64,000 nt of DNA from Sorex araneus (taxonomy: Eukaryota; Chordata; Mammalia; Eulipotyphla; Soricidae). A model generated the notes under the pieces. The model was not told the origin of the DNA, ran no database searches, and saw only the letters and a program-made list of their open reading frames with translations. Location: NCBI RefSeq assembly GCF_027595985.1, contig NC_073305.1, positions 29,511,939 to 29,575,938 on the forward strand, in the 5' to 3' direction. Below, one piece after another: positions 35,986-47,410 of this stretch. The position numbers were made by a program, and so were the translations under genes. How positions within the stretch are numbered: the first letter of the stretch is position 1; every line of letters starts with the position of its first letter.

Positions 35986-37386
35986 TGTAGGGTAACATAG
36001 CCTCAGGTAGTTTAGGTTTATTGGGAACTTTCCTCTGTGTTTATTTGTAACTTCTTCCTTTGTGTGCTGTTAACATGTAAGTATTGTTTTTCTCTTCCCT
36101 TGAGTCCCTTGCATAGTTTATTCAGAGCCATGTCCTCTTGTATGGGGTCAGGAAGACTGTAGCAAATGCTAAGCTTTATAACCTGGGAGTCATTTGACTC
36201 CACATGATATTTTCCTCCTGGGCATCTGTTTTCTCAACCTAAGCCTCAGCTGCCCTTACCTTCCTAGCACCCCAAAGGCAGGGTCCCGAGGAGGGACGGG
36301 ACGGACCTAGGGCAAGTGGTGAGTTGTGTGCTACCCTGGCATCAAGATGGGCCTGGCCAAAGTGCCTAATGCTTAACTATAAGAGGTTGGTCATGGACAA
36401 ATGCTGTCATGATCCAAAAAGTAATAACTAGATTTGGACCCTGCTAGGGTTAGGAGTGATTAATCTGGCCTGAGTGCTGCAGTCTGAGTCTGTGGCAACC
36501 TGTTGCCAGGAGAGCTGCCCTACAAGCCTCAATGTATCTCTTACTGTGTCCATACAAAAATAGCTAGTATTAAGATGTTAATGAGTTTTTGACTAAGGAA
36601 AGAAGAAAAACACCTTAAGAGGTGTTTTGCGGGGCTGGATCGATAGCACAGTGGGTAGGGCATTTGCTTTGCATGTGGCCGGCCCGGGTTCGAATCCCAG
36701 CATCCCATATGGTCCCCAAAGCACCGCCAGTAGTAATTCCTGAGTGAAGAGCCAGGAGTATCCTCTTTGCATCACCAGGTGTGACCCAAAAAGCAAAAAA
36801 AAAGAGGTGTTTTGCCTGCTGGTAATCAGGAAGGGTTTTGAAATGCCCTAGGTAGTGTTGCCTTTGAACCTGGTGGGCCCTCTGGAAGGGTGTTCTTATT
36901 TTGAAAACCCTTATATATTTAAATCTTCTTATATATTTAAATCAAGAATACCCTTGATTCAAGATATCAAGATATCAAGTATTCTTGATTTTTGCTCCCT
37001 GGCTGTGTGTAGCCTAGAGTGTAAGGTGGAGAGAGACAAGTAGGGGGAGAGACTAGTGAAGAAGGAGAATCCAGAGTGAAGGAAGGGAATCCAGAGAGCA
37101 GGGATGGAGGAGTGAGGAGCTAGAGAAGAGTGCTGGGGGAGAGAGAGGAGAGAAGAGAAATGGGGACCTCAGAGAGACTGGAACAGGCGCGTGGAAAGAA
37201 TGGAATAAAGCACATCTGATCAATCAACCAGCTTGGCCCTCGTTTGTTCTTCTGTCTGCCCCATGGCCCGTGCCCCTCTGGCTGGGAAAGTGGCCCAGGA
37301 CTAAACCCCCAAAACTCTGGGGGCAGCGGATGGGGAGAGCTGCCGGGGCTTTCTCCCAGTCTCCCCCTGGCAGATGTTTTTTTTCA
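35986..37386 (+). mobile_element. Solo LTR of an endogenous retrovirus, copy 2 (6-bp TSD)
   Basis: A plus-oriented LTR of about 1.4 kb including a SINE, with ends TGTAGG...TTTTCA. The duplication is aaaccc (35980-35985) against gaaccc (37387-37392). It splits an RTE-tailed SINE whose two halves join exactly across it. The polyadenylation signal AATAAA is at 37204-37209, about 177 bases before the end. Most of its length aligns by eye with copies 1 and 3 ('gctaccctggcatcaagatg', 'gaccctgctagggttaggag'). A purine-rich stretch lies at about 37030-37190. No retroviral genes are attached, so it probably formed by LTR-LTR recombination. Confidence 0.92.
36631..36804 (+). mobile_element. A-tailed SINE (SOR-like) inside LTR copy 2
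   Basis: Begins 'ggggctggatcgatagcaca' with a perfect B box in 'cccgggttcgaatcccagca' and ends with 'gtgacccaaaaagc' plus an A-run. 'aagaggtgttttgc' flanks both sides. Confidence 0.97.
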
Positions 37387-37452
37387 GAACCCACGGAGGG
37401 TTGGCCATGTACAAGGCAAAGGCCCTACCCGCTGTGCTATAGCTCCAGTCCA
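37387..37452 (-). mobile_element. RTE-tailed SINE, head half (split by an LTR)
   Basis: 'gggttggccatgtacaaggc' and 'ctacccgctgtgctatagct' are the reverse tRNA-like head (B box, then A box) completing the SINE at 35796-35985. The first six bases are the LTR's target duplication. Confidence 0.9.
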
Positions 37453-37572
37453 TTTTATAAGGTTTTTAAAAAAAAATTAAATGTAATAAAAATTCAAAAA
37501 TATGATAAAAATTTAAAAATAAAATGTATTGAAAATAAAATTAAAGTAACTAAATAAAATTTAAATGATAAT

Positions 37573-38432
37573 AATAATTTCTGTCTCTATGGCAATTTCC
37601 CTCTTATTCTCCACTTTGGTCATTATGGGTCACCATACAGATACTGAGAGGCCATCATGTTTGTTTCTTCATCTACTTTCAGCACAATCTCCCATATTGA
37701 GTGATCCCGCCAACCATCATTGACTCAGTGATCCCTTCTCTATCCCAGCTCTTTCTCCTACTGCTCATAAGGCAGGCTTCCAACCATGGAGCAATCTTCC
37801 TGGCCCTTGTCTCAATGGTCCTTGGGTGTTAGTCTCATTTTCTATTCCATAAATGAGTGCAGTCTGCAGTCATTCTATATCTGTCCCTCTTTCTGACTCA
37901 GTTCACTTAGCATGATGTGCTTCATGTCCATCCACTTATAAGCAAATTTTATGACTTCATCTTTCCTAACATCTGCATAGCATTTTATTGTGTAGATGGT
38001 ACCAAGTTTTTTCAACCAGTCTTCTGTTCTCTGGCATTGGGTTGTTTCCAGATTCTGGCTATTGTGAACAGTGCTGCAATGAATATACAGGTGCAGATGT
38101 CATTTCTACTGTGCTTTTTTGTACCCCCGAGATATATACCCAGAAGTGGCACTGCTGGGCCATATGGAAACTCAATTTCTAGTTTTGAGGAATGCCCATA
38201 TTGTGTTCCAGAAAGTCTGAACCGTTTGGCATTCTCAACAACAATAAAAGAGTCCCTTTCTCCCCACGTCCATGCCAGCACTGGTTGTTCTTGTTCAGTG
38301 TGCCAGACTTTGTGATGTGAGCCAGACTTTGTGATGTGAGATGATATCTCATTGTTGTTTTGATTTGCATCTCCTTGATGATTAGTGATGCAGAGTATTT
38401 TTTCATGTAACTTTTGGCTATTTGTATTTTTT
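37573..38432 (-). mobile_element. L1 3' part (copy C, segment 1)
   Basis: A reverse 3' UTR ('gagaggccatcatgtttgtt') and ORF2 C-terminal region ('ttcacttagcatgatgtgct', 'ggctattgtgaacagtgctg', 'gagatgatatctcattgttg'). It stops at 'ggctatttgtattttttt', where two younger elements are inserted, and resumes at 39718. The A-rich tail lies at 37453-37572. Confidence 0.88.
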
Positions 38433-38683
38433 TGGTCTGGCGCGATAGCACAGAGGTTGGGTGTTCGCCTTCCATGCTGTCGACCCAAGTTCAATTCCTC
38501 CGCCCCTCTCGGAGAGCCCGGGAAGCTACCGAGAGTATCGAGCCTGCACGGCAGAATCTGGCAAGTTACCCATGTATATTGGATATGCCAAAAGCAGTAA
38601 CAATAGGTCTCTCAATGAGAGACGTTACTGGTGCCCGCTCGAACAAATCGATGAGCAATGGGATGACAGTGACAGTGATATTA
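38433..38683 (+). mobile_element. RTE-tailed SINE, full length
   Basis: The clearest full copy on the plus strand. The head 'ctggcgcgatagcacagagg' contains the A box. The B-box region is 'gacccaagttcaattcctcc'. The body is 'gagcctgcacggcagaatct' and 'gccaaaagcagtaacaatag'. The tail is 'gagacgttactggtgcccgc', 'tcgaacaaatcgatgagcaa' and 'gggatgacagtgacagtgat'. The last 60 bases align with the RTE LINE end at 54653-54712. Confidence 0.96.
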
Positions 38684-39715
38684 ATTGAATCACTGTGAGA
38701 ACAGTTACAAAGCTTTCCAGTCTAAGAGTCAGTCATATAATGATCAAACACTCATCCCCTCACCAGTACACACCCTCCACCAACAAGAACCCCAGTATAC
38801 CTCCACCCAGCCCTCCCCCCACCTATGTGGCAGATAATTTCCACATTACTCTCTCTTCACTTTGATCAAAAGATCCACCATTATTATTTGGAGTTTTCCC
38901 CAACATTAAGACCTGTTGAAAAGTCATCATTAGATCATTTGTTTTTGTTTCTATTGCTGATATGAAGAGCATATTGGATTTTTGATATTTTAGTAATAGT
39001 TCTGGAGGGATTTCTGCCAAAAGCCACTGGGTTCCGAGATTGTTTTGTGTGTCTCTGGGATCATGGCCATTCAGGAGACAGGAGACATTCGTGGGTGGCA
39101 ACCCAGGGCCTCGTTGGGGTGGGGAGAGGGGTCGGTTCCATTCTTCATCCTGTGAGACCCTGCGTATCACCGCTCTCTCTTTCGTTTTGGGCAGGGGCAG
39201 ACACTAGATCATTTATTTTCCATTGCTCACTTTGTATATCAGGAAAGGTCGGAGGAATAGTCCTGTGGCCACATACCGGAGCCATGCTTATAGAAGCTCA
39301 TGGTTGCCAGGATTCCATCTGGAGAAGGTGTGGAGACTACACCTGCTCCATCTGGGAGTCCTGGAGATATCGGCTCAGTATGGGGCTCAGAGAATTCTCC
39401 CGTGTTGTGGTGCCCACCGGGTTTCTTCACTACTGAGTAAGGCAAGATGGTGCTGGGGGCAAACTGAGGGCGTACTTCCAGTATCAGGGGTGGGCTGGGA
39501 GCTGGGATGGAACTTCCCTGTTCCCGTGCCACCATGTGTTTTGGAGAAATAGTCCTGTAGCCACAGACTGGAGCCATGTAGAAGCTCATGGTTGCCAGGA
39601 TTCTATCTGGAGAAGGCGGGGAGACTGCACCTGCTCCATCTGGGGCACCCTGGAGATACCAGCTCAGTGTGGAGCCGGGAGAATTCTCCGGTGTTGTGGT
39701 GCTGCCAGGGTTCTT
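38684..39715 (-). mobile_element. Composite retroelement with L1-type 3' end and tandem 5' units
   Basis: In element sense (minus), the 3' end at 38684-38830 is the L1 terminal segment ('ttgaatcactgtgagaacag' reversed). 38870-39030 matches the 3' module of the L1 at 35.1 kb but lacks the palindrome. The 5' part holds two units 292 bases apart (39251-39435 and 39543-39727), sharing 'tagaagctcatggttgccag' and 'gcacctgctccatctggg'-type blocks. It lies inside L1 copy C, next to an RTE-tailed SINE. No protein domain was recognised in its 100-166 codon open frames. Confidence 0.7.
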
Positions 39716-40262
39716 CTTGTATTTCTTTTTAGAGAACATTTCTGTTCATTTCTTCTCCCCATTTTTTTATATGGTTGGAGGTGTTTTTTCTTGTACGGTT
39801 CTATTAGTGTCTTGTTTACCTGGATATTAGCCCCTTATCTGATGGGTATTAGGTAAATAATTTTTCCTATTCAGTGGACTCTTTCTGTATTTTAGTCAGT
39901 GTTTCTCCTGAAGTGCAGAAGCTTCCTAGCTTAATGTGGTCCTGTTTGTTTATATTTTTCTCAATTGCCCTGGTCAGTGGTGTTTCATTCTTAAAGATGA
40001 ATTTAGCTTCAATGTCCTAGAAGATTCTGGCTATATTTTCCTCCATGTACATATGGATTCAGGTCTGATATTGAGATTTGGGGGGGGGTCACACCCAGCA
40101 ATGTACAGAGGTTACTTCAGACTTTGCACTTAGGAATTACCCTTAATGGTGCTCAGGGGACAATATGGGGTGCTGGGAATCAAACACGGGTTGGCCGTGT
40201 ACAAGGCAAATGCTCTATTCACTATGCTATCACTCCAGCCCGTGATATTGAGATTTATTTAT
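39716..40262 (-). mobile_element. L1 (copy C, segment 2)
   Basis: Continues the L1 of 37573-38432 upstream in its own sense: 'ctgttcatttcttctcccca', 'gaagtgcagaagcttcctag', 'ggattcaggtctgatattga'. Interrupted by a SINE at 40080-40242. 'gatattgagattt' is duplicated around that SINE. Confidence 0.87.
40080..40242 (-). mobile_element. A-tailed SINE in L1 copy C
   Basis: A reverse copy: 'gggtcacacccagcaatgta', 'ggggacaatatggggtgctg', 'caaggcaaatgctctattca', ending 'ctatcactccagccc'. Confidence 0.93.
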
Positions 40263-42195
40263 ATTTTTTTAAAAAATTATTAATTTATTTCTTAAATTTT
40301 ATTAAATCACTGTGAGATAGTTACAAGCTTTCATGTTTGGGTTACAATTCCACAATGATCAAACACCTATCCTTCCACCAGTGCACATTCCCCACCACCA
40401 ATAACCCCGGTATATCCCCCTTTTCCACCCTCCCCATGCAGACAATATCCCCCATACTCTTTCCCTACTTCTGGGCATTATGGCTTGCAACACAGACACT
40501 GAGAGGTCATCATGTTTGATTCATTATCTACTTTCAGCACGCATATCCCATCCCAACTGGTTCCTCCAGCCATCATCTTCTTATTGATTCCTTCTCTATT
40601 CCATGAACTTTCTTCCCTCTGCTCATGAAGCAAGCTTCCAGCTATGGGGCAATCCTCCTGTCCTTTGTATCTACTGTCCTTGTGTGTCTGTCTCATGTGA
40701 TCTTATTCTATACTCCACAAATGAGTGCAGTCCTTCTATGTCTGTACCTCTCTTTCTGATTCATTTCACTTAGCATGATACTCTCCATGTCTGTCCACTT
40801 ATAAGCAAATTTCATAACTTCATCTCTCCTAACAGCTGCATAGCATTCTGTTGTGTAGATGTACCAAAGTTTCCTTAACCAGTATCTGTTCTAGGGCACT
40901 TGGGTTGTTTCCATATTTTGGCTATTGTGAACAGTGCTGCAATGAACATATAGGTACAGGTGTCATTTCTACTGTGCTTTTTGTGCATCCTCGAGATATA
41001 GTCCCAGAAGTGGTATTGTGGGATCATATGGAAGCTCAATTTCTAGTTTTTGAAGGACTGTTCATATTGTTTTCCAGAAAGGCTGGAGGAGTCGGCACTC
41101 CAACCAACAGTGAAAGACCGTCCCTTTTCCCCCACATCCACGTTTTTCTTTTGAATGTGTGCCAGTCTCTGTGGTGTGAGATGATATCTCATTGTTGTTT
41201 TGATTTACATCTTCCTGATTACTAGCGATGTGGAGCATTTTTTATGTGCCTTTTAGCCATTTGTATTTCTTTTTTGAGGAAACTTCTGTTCATTTCTTCT
41301 CCCCATTTTTTGATGGGGTTGGAGGATTTATTCTTATACAATTCTACCAGTGTCTTGTATATCCTGGATAATTATCAGATGGCTATTGGGTAAATATTCT
41401 TTCCCATTTTGTGGGCTCTTTTGAAGTGCAGAAGCTTCTTATTTGATGTAGTCCCATTTTTTTATGTTTGCTTCCACTTGCATGGTCAGTGCTGTTTCAT
41501 CCTTAAAGATGCTTTTAACTTCAATGTCATGGATAGTTCTGCTACATTTTCCTCTATGTACCTTTATAGATTCATGTCTGATATTGAGATCTTTAATCCA
41601 CTATGATCTGACTTTTGTGCCTGGCATTAGTTAGATGTTAGAACTCATTTTTTTTTTTTTACAGGTAGCTATCCAGTTTTCCCAGCACCATTTGTTGAAG
41701 AGATTTTTCTTGCTCCACTTCACATTTCTTGCTCCTTTATCAAAGATTAAGTGAGCATATATTTGAGAGTCTGACAGAATATTCAACTCCCTTCCATTGG
41801 TGTGTGCGTCTGTGTCTATTTCAATACCATGCTGTTTTAATTACTACTGCTTTGTAGTACAGTTTGAAGTTAGGGAAGGTGATGCCACTCATCTTCTTTT
41901 TCCCAAAGATTTCTCTAGCTATTCGTGGGGTTTTATTGTTCCATATGAATTTCAGAAGTATTTTATCTATTTCTTTGAAGAATGTCATGGGTATCCTTAT
42001 AGGAACCACATTGAATCCATATAATGCTTTCAGGAGTATTGCCATTTTGACAATGTTAATCATCCTGAGCCAATCTCCATTTCCTAGTGTCCTCTTTTAT
42101 GTCTTGAGGTAGGTTTTTTGTAATTTTCTTTGTATAGGCCCCTCACCTCTTTAGTTAGCTGATTCTGAGATACTTAATTTTCTGAGGCACTATTA
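40263..42195 (-). mobile_element. 5'-truncated L1 (copy D)
   Basis: A reverse copy with A-rich tail at 40263, then the 3' UTR ('accagtgcacattccccacc', 'cttccagctatggggcaatc'), then the ORF2 C-terminal half to about 42195. The minus-strand frame at 42063-41821 encodes [19 protein letters not shown] and later [24 protein letters not shown], a conserved L1 ORF2 stretch. Frameshifted throughout. Confidence 0.92.
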
Positions 42196-42312
42196 TTTTA
42201 ACTCTTTTACCCAAGATAGAACAGGAGAAAGAGCCTCAACCAGAGTTCAGTTTTCAAGGAAAAACAGTTCAATCACATTCGCATAGACCAAAATATATTT
42301 AAGGGTGAAAAG

Positions 42313-42315
<3 letters not shown>

Positions 42316-42364
<49 letters not shown>
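42316..42364. repeat. (CA)n microsatellite
   Basis: About 24 uninterrupted CA units. The Cys/Val-repeat open frames on the minus strand are its translation. Confidence 0.98.
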
Positions 42365-42365
<1 letters not shown>

Positions 42366-42712
42366 ACAGATCCCCTTTCTCTGTCTGGGTCCTGAGAGAA
42401 CAAAAAGCTAGCATGTATAAGATGTGCAAAAGGAATAGCTTTTTGGGTGATTTCTGCTGTGAATAAAAATTGACAGTTGAGAATGCTCTCAGGAGAGGGC
42501 CTGTTCTTAAGGAACTCTGAGACCAATTTATAGTCTTGGTAAATGTGGATTAAGTCAAGTCCCTTTCAGACTCTTTAGGGCTTCATCATGATTATATCTT
42601 TACATTTACAGAGCATTTTCCCTCCTCAAAAGGCCTTCAGGCATTTTCTCAGCTATGAGAGAAAGAGAAAGAAAAAGAGAAAAATGAGTTTCTGTAAAAA
42701 TAATATAAGTGT

Positions 42713-43010
42713 AAGTCCATTTGGGTTGCCATTACAAAATACCACAGACTGAATAGTTTAAGCAGCAGAAATGTATCCTCTCACAGTTCTGGAGTTTAGA
42801 AGTCTATGATTATGGTGCTTTATGGGGCCACTTGGTTTCTCCTGAGGCATCTCTTTTGACAAGCACACAATTGGGTCATGTCATGGTCTTTCCTCTGTGT
42901 ACTGATACACCCAGTGTCTCTTCCTCTGATGAAACATTCCTGAAACCTCAGTGAAACTTAATTATCTCTTTAAAGGCTCTATCTTACCTCTTTAAAGGTA
43001 TCTACACCAT
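42713..43010 (-). mobile_element. Ancient MaLR (MLT1/MST-type) LTR
   Basis: A reverse copy: 'aagtccatttgggttgccat', 'tacaaaataccacagactga', 'ctctcacagttctggagttt' and 'agaagtctatgattatggtg' match the reversed 3' half of the mammalian MaLR LTR in order. Diverged, so old. Confidence 0.78.
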
Positions 43011-43949
43011 AAATCTGCCTATTTTGAAGCTCTTAAGGAAGAGAAAACTCTTTCCACAATAATTGCAATCTTTACAGAATTTTCTAGAAAAATAGCAAAA
43101 TATCAAATAAAAAGAGTAAAATTTAAAAAGTAATTTGCTTAACTATCTATCACTCAGAAACAACATTTTGTAGAATTAGAATCTAAATCTTAATTTAACA
43201 GGACCACATCTATTCTGATATTCTAAAAAATTCAAGAAAGAAAAGCAATTTTTATATTGGAATTATGTAATAATTCTCTAAGTTACTCAGGTATTTGGTT
43301 TAATAGAATTATACATTGTCTTCTGTACATTTCATGATGAATTTATACTAAGTATAGGAGAAAAAAATCTCAAGTGTAATGACACATGAAAATTTATGAT
43401 CAATAAATCTTAAAAACAAATCATATTTCTTTAAAAAAGCATCTTAAACTTTTCCTACATTTTTACCAAAGAAGTAAAACAGGTGAGTACTGTCAGAAAT
43501 ACCTCATATTCATTACATATTTGACTTTGAATGTGACTTTGAATTCATTTTGAATTTGTTTTGAGGAGGTACATGTCAAAAACCTTTTACTATTGCCCAG
43601 ATTTTTCTCTTGGTCCAGAAGCATCTTTAGAGCTTGCTTTTAATGCTGGCCAACTGGTGCTCAATCCTCAGGACTCTATTTGATCCCTTGAGTCTCTCTA
43701 CGAATCTCGAAGCACAAAATCAGGAGTAAGTCCTTAGCATAATTGATGGTAGCCCAGAAAAAAAAAGTAAAAACCCACAAAACTTTTGCATCCCTTACAT
43801 TCAGTTATGCATACTCATTTGGGTTCATGAGAGGCTAAATCCTAAAATATTTAGTCTTTGTTTTCTATTTTTTAAAGTTTTTGACAACAAACAAACCCTT
43901 GGCATTTTAAAAAAAACATTATTGTTTTATATTCCTTGTTAAAAATATT
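43011..43949. other. AT-rich non-coding DNA with a possible old SINE
   Basis: No gene seen. About 43655-43765 ('ggtgctcaatcctcaggact', 'aaatcaggagtaagtcctta', then an A-run) may be a very diverged plus-oriented SINE. Confidence 0.45.
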
Positions 43950-43963
43950 AAGAAATAATGCTC

Positions 43964-44640
43964 CTTGCACGTAGCTGTACTACGACTATGTGCTGCCCGG
44001 GGAGGGATTTTCCTCTCCACCCTGTTTTTCTGCACGGAAAATGGCGGTGGTGGCATCATCCACGTGGCGAGAGCCACCCCCTAAGACTTCCACCCAGAGG
44101 TAGGAACTTTGCAATGCTGTGGCTCATAGGCGACCATGGGATGGGGGCGGTACCGGCACGCCCTCGGCCTGATAAGATCCGGAGCTGATCCAAGAGGTCT
44201 TCTAACCCATTTTGGCACCTAGAGCGGCTTCTTACAGACATGTATCTAGACTGTGAACTGAACTAAAATATCAGAAATTCAAAACCACGCGGCTGCTATT
44301 GCGGTCGCACAAGCTCATAGAATCTTCATTCTCAGCAATGAAAAGAAAAATTTAAATGATGCCTTTTCAGCAGGGCTGATTGTTGGGGGACAATTCCAAA
44401 CAATGATAGTGAGTTCTCTATTGAAATATTGAATGTATTCAAAATATAGAGAATAAACTGAAGATCATTAGCTACTTACATGGGGGTTGGGTCGTAGGGG
44501 GGTGTATTGGGGTTCTTGGTGGTGGAACATGTGCACTGGTGAAGGGATGAGGGTTCAATAATTGTATGACTGAGACTTAAACCTGAAAGCTGTGTATTTT
44601 TTTTCCTCACGGTCATTCAATATAATAAAATTTAAAAAAA
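43964..44640 (+). mobile_element. Full-length composite retroelement with palindrome-bearing L1-type 3' module
   Basis: About 680 bases between duplications 'aagaaataatgctc' (43950-43963) and 'aagaaacaatgctc' (44641-44654). The 5' half (to about 44250) is GC- and CpG-rich ('gcccggggagggattttcct', 'gggatgggggcggtaccggc') and unlike L1. The 3' half matches the L1 3' module at 35.1 kb: 'atcagaaattcaaaaccacg', the inverted repeat at 44288-44307, 'tgccttttcagcagggctga', 'ggtggtggaacatgtgcact', then the A-tail. The 76-codon open frame in the 5' half has no domain I recognise. Confidence 0.8.
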
Positions 44641-44654
44641 AAGAAACAATGCTC

Positions 44655-46505
44655 TTACAGGCCTTCCAGTTTTTCTTCTCAGCATTTTAATTTTTAATGT
44701 ATATATGTGTGCACACACAAGTTTATGCAGTACGAATTACTTTTATGTTTCTGTTCCATGATCATAATTCCTGTTGCATTCTGGTTCTATTTCTATGAGA
44801 ATATAATCATTACCAATTTTTTATTCATTGGTCTTTCCGAGTATTTTAAAATCTTAGTTATTGGAAACTCACAAATTACTTTCATACTATACAGAATTTG
44901 GGATTATCATATAACTCTAGTTCTTGCATGTTGAAGAATGTATGTAACTTTTATTCTGTAATGACAACTTAATTATACATAGTATTACAGGTCTCATGTT
45001 ATTTTCTTCTCAGATTCGTACAGTCTTTGCTTTGTATGCTAGTTGTGATTGTAGAAGTGGGAAAGCTTAATGTCAGAATAACATCCGCTATAACTCCTTT
45101 GATGTCTGAATGCCTGAAGAATTCCTTTTGTTCAATAAACTTTAAAAGCTTAGTCAGGATATATGTGAGTGTCAATCACTCTGAATCTGTTTTTTCTTCT
45201 AAAACAAATTGCTTTTCAACTTGCAAATCAACTTCTCCTCACTTTTCAAGGCACTTCATTGAAGACATTTCTGTTTCATTTTTATGTTCCTTAGTGTTTT
45301 AGGGATACCCAGGGTAGAAATATTTCTTATGTTGAATCAGTCTCTCTCTTTTGACAACATTTCTTCCTAAAATTTGATACATCTTCATGGTCAGACAATT
45401 GTGTTTGCAATGAAAACATTTTCCTCTGCATTTATTGCTTGAACTCTTCATTTTATTTCGTTCCATTGTCTCATGAAAATCTTTGTTGACTTAATGTTAT
45501 GATTTTGTAAGTCACATAATATTCATAGAAAATACATTTCTGCTCTTTGGATATTTTTTTCTCACAGAATAGTTGCTCCGTCCTTTTGCAGTAAGATGTC
45601 ATTTATTCCTTAAGTTATTTCTTTTTTCTTTCTCCAGTGTCTGCCAAATACTTAAGAGTGTTGCTTTAAGACTCATTTTTTTTCTTCTTGCTGATTAATG
45701 CAGACTCTACTCTCCAGCTATTTAACATGCTTTTATAGAGTCTGTCAGAAGTTTCTTGGCCTTCCACTCCTACCTTATCCAAGCATAATGTGTTTTTTTC
45801 CTTTTTACTCAATAGTTCAAAGGTTGGGGTTTAGGTTTGATATTTCACATTATATGAGCTCCACATCATCTAAAACTGGTTTCTTTTAACAATAGTTTAT
45901 TAATTTTCTAGCTAATAGTATTGGTGGTAGAAGTAAATGGTCTCTTACTTCCCTGATTGAGAGTTCTCTAAAGTTTTGTAAATGATCCCACCAATTGAGC
46001 AAGGAATTGTGGATTTTGTACTTCCTGACTTCATTTTTATTTTATTAAATTGTTTTATAATTTTATTCTCTATGTTTATACTTGACCTTGCCACATTTTT
46101 ACTATTTCCCATACCACAATAGGGAAAAATACACAGATATCGCCTTACACAACCATCATTTCTGATTTTTGGAAATTATTGTTAATTTAAAGAATTGCCT
46201 GGCTCATTAGTATTGTACTGAGTGAATGTTACAGATATTAAATTACTTTAGAACCTTTTCTTTGGAAAAACTTTATAACAGAATATCATAATGCGATAGT
46301 AGTTATAAAATTTCTCCTTTCTTAATTTTTTTATTAACTTTACTGGATAATTTGGGGTGATAGATATCTCTGATCTTACCTGAATCTGTCATAAATACCA
46401 ATAAGACCTCTGAATTATACTTTCATTCCTTCAGGGCTGGTGAGTGATTATTTTAGCATTTAACTCACATTTTCTGTGTTTTGGTACCAAGTACTGACAA
46501 AACTT
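44655..46505. other. Unique AT-rich non-coding DNA
   Basis: No gene in 1.85 kb. The plus strand is T-rich and could contain very old L1 in reverse, but I could not align any stretch confidently. Confidence 0.45.
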
Positions 46506-46507
46506 AT

Positions 46508-46622
46508 TTTGGGGCTGGGTAATATAGTTCATCACCAGGTGATAGTGAGCTCCATGAGGAGTGATCCCTGAACAAAGAGCCAAAAGTAAATCCTGAGCAT
46601 CACTTGGTATGACCGCAAAACA
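46508..46622 (+). mobile_element. Old SINE fragment
   Basis: 'ggggctgggtaatatagttc' (head), 'gaggagtgatccctgaacaa' and 'gcatcacttggtatgaccgc' with an A-rich tail. Confidence 0.65.
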
Positions 46623-46649
46623 AAAACTAACCCCAACAATTTATTTTTA

Positions 46650-46733
46650 AAGACTAGTCTCACAATGGAGACGTTACTGGTGCCCACTCAAGAAAATTGA
46701 TGAACAACAGGACAACAGTGATACAGTGCTATC
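46650..46733 (+). mobile_element. RTE-type tail fragment
   Basis: 'agtctcacaatggagacgtt', 'actggtgcccactcaagaaa' and 'acaacagtgatacagtgcta' are the last 80 bases of the RTE-tailed SINE, with everything upstream missing. Confidence 0.88.
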
Positions 46734-46807
46734 CATCTATGTATTGAAGTGGTAAATAAATATAAAACATAACGAATTGCTGAATTTTTTGTTAAAACAC
46801 TCAACAC

Positions 46808-46892
46808 ATTGTCCAAGGCCCCTAAGAAAGATCCCTGAGCACAGAGTCAAGACTAAAGGAAGCCCTGCACACCCTCAGGTATGAACAAAAAC
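46808..46892 (+). mobile_element. Old SINE 3' fragment
   Basis: 'aagatccctgagcacagagt' and 'ctgcacaccctcaggtatga' followed by A-rich sequence. Confidence 0.5.
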
Positions 46893-47159
46893 AAAAACTC
46901 TCAACACAGAACTTTAGAACTCTAAGATGATTCAACTAGTTTCTATAGTAATAAAAATACGGACAATTAAGAGGGACTACCGGAATACTCCAGAGGCACT
47001 GTCAATGGGTATTACCCATTTCTTCAAATAGGAAGGCAGATATTTATGCACTATCTTGCTGATAGTCAATTTAGGTTATTCTCAGCATTTGAGTTCTTAC
47101 TATTGCTAGGCACTTTTAAATGTTATTTAAATGTTCCTTAGATGAAAATAACATATTAA

Positions 47160-47335
47160 ATAGCAGCCAAGGGCCATGGTATGGTACCCTGTTGAGGGCA
47201 TGCTTAGTATTCACCTGCTTAAGTTGAATTCCTGGCACCACATGCTCTCTGAGCACTAAAGGGTGAATCCCAAGCATACCAGGAAGCCCCAAGCACCAGG
47301 GCATGACCTGGGTAATTCTCATCACAAAAGGACCT
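47160..47335 (+). mobile_element. Old diverged SINE
   Basis: 'gttgaattcctggcaccaca' (B-box region and body start), 'tctctgagcactaaagggtg' and 'atcccaagcataccaggaag' in the right order. Confidence 0.6.
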
Positions 47336-47410
47336 GGATAAAATGAAATCCACAAGCACATGTTTTGAACCCCCAGATCAGTTGGCGGAAAATCATCAGT
47401 GCAGGCCTAA

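Noticed and set aside
39047..39739. Overlapping open frames of 106-166 codons on both strands
   Set aside because: They follow the tandem units of the composite element and are open on both strands over the same bases, with no known domain and no start or splice context.
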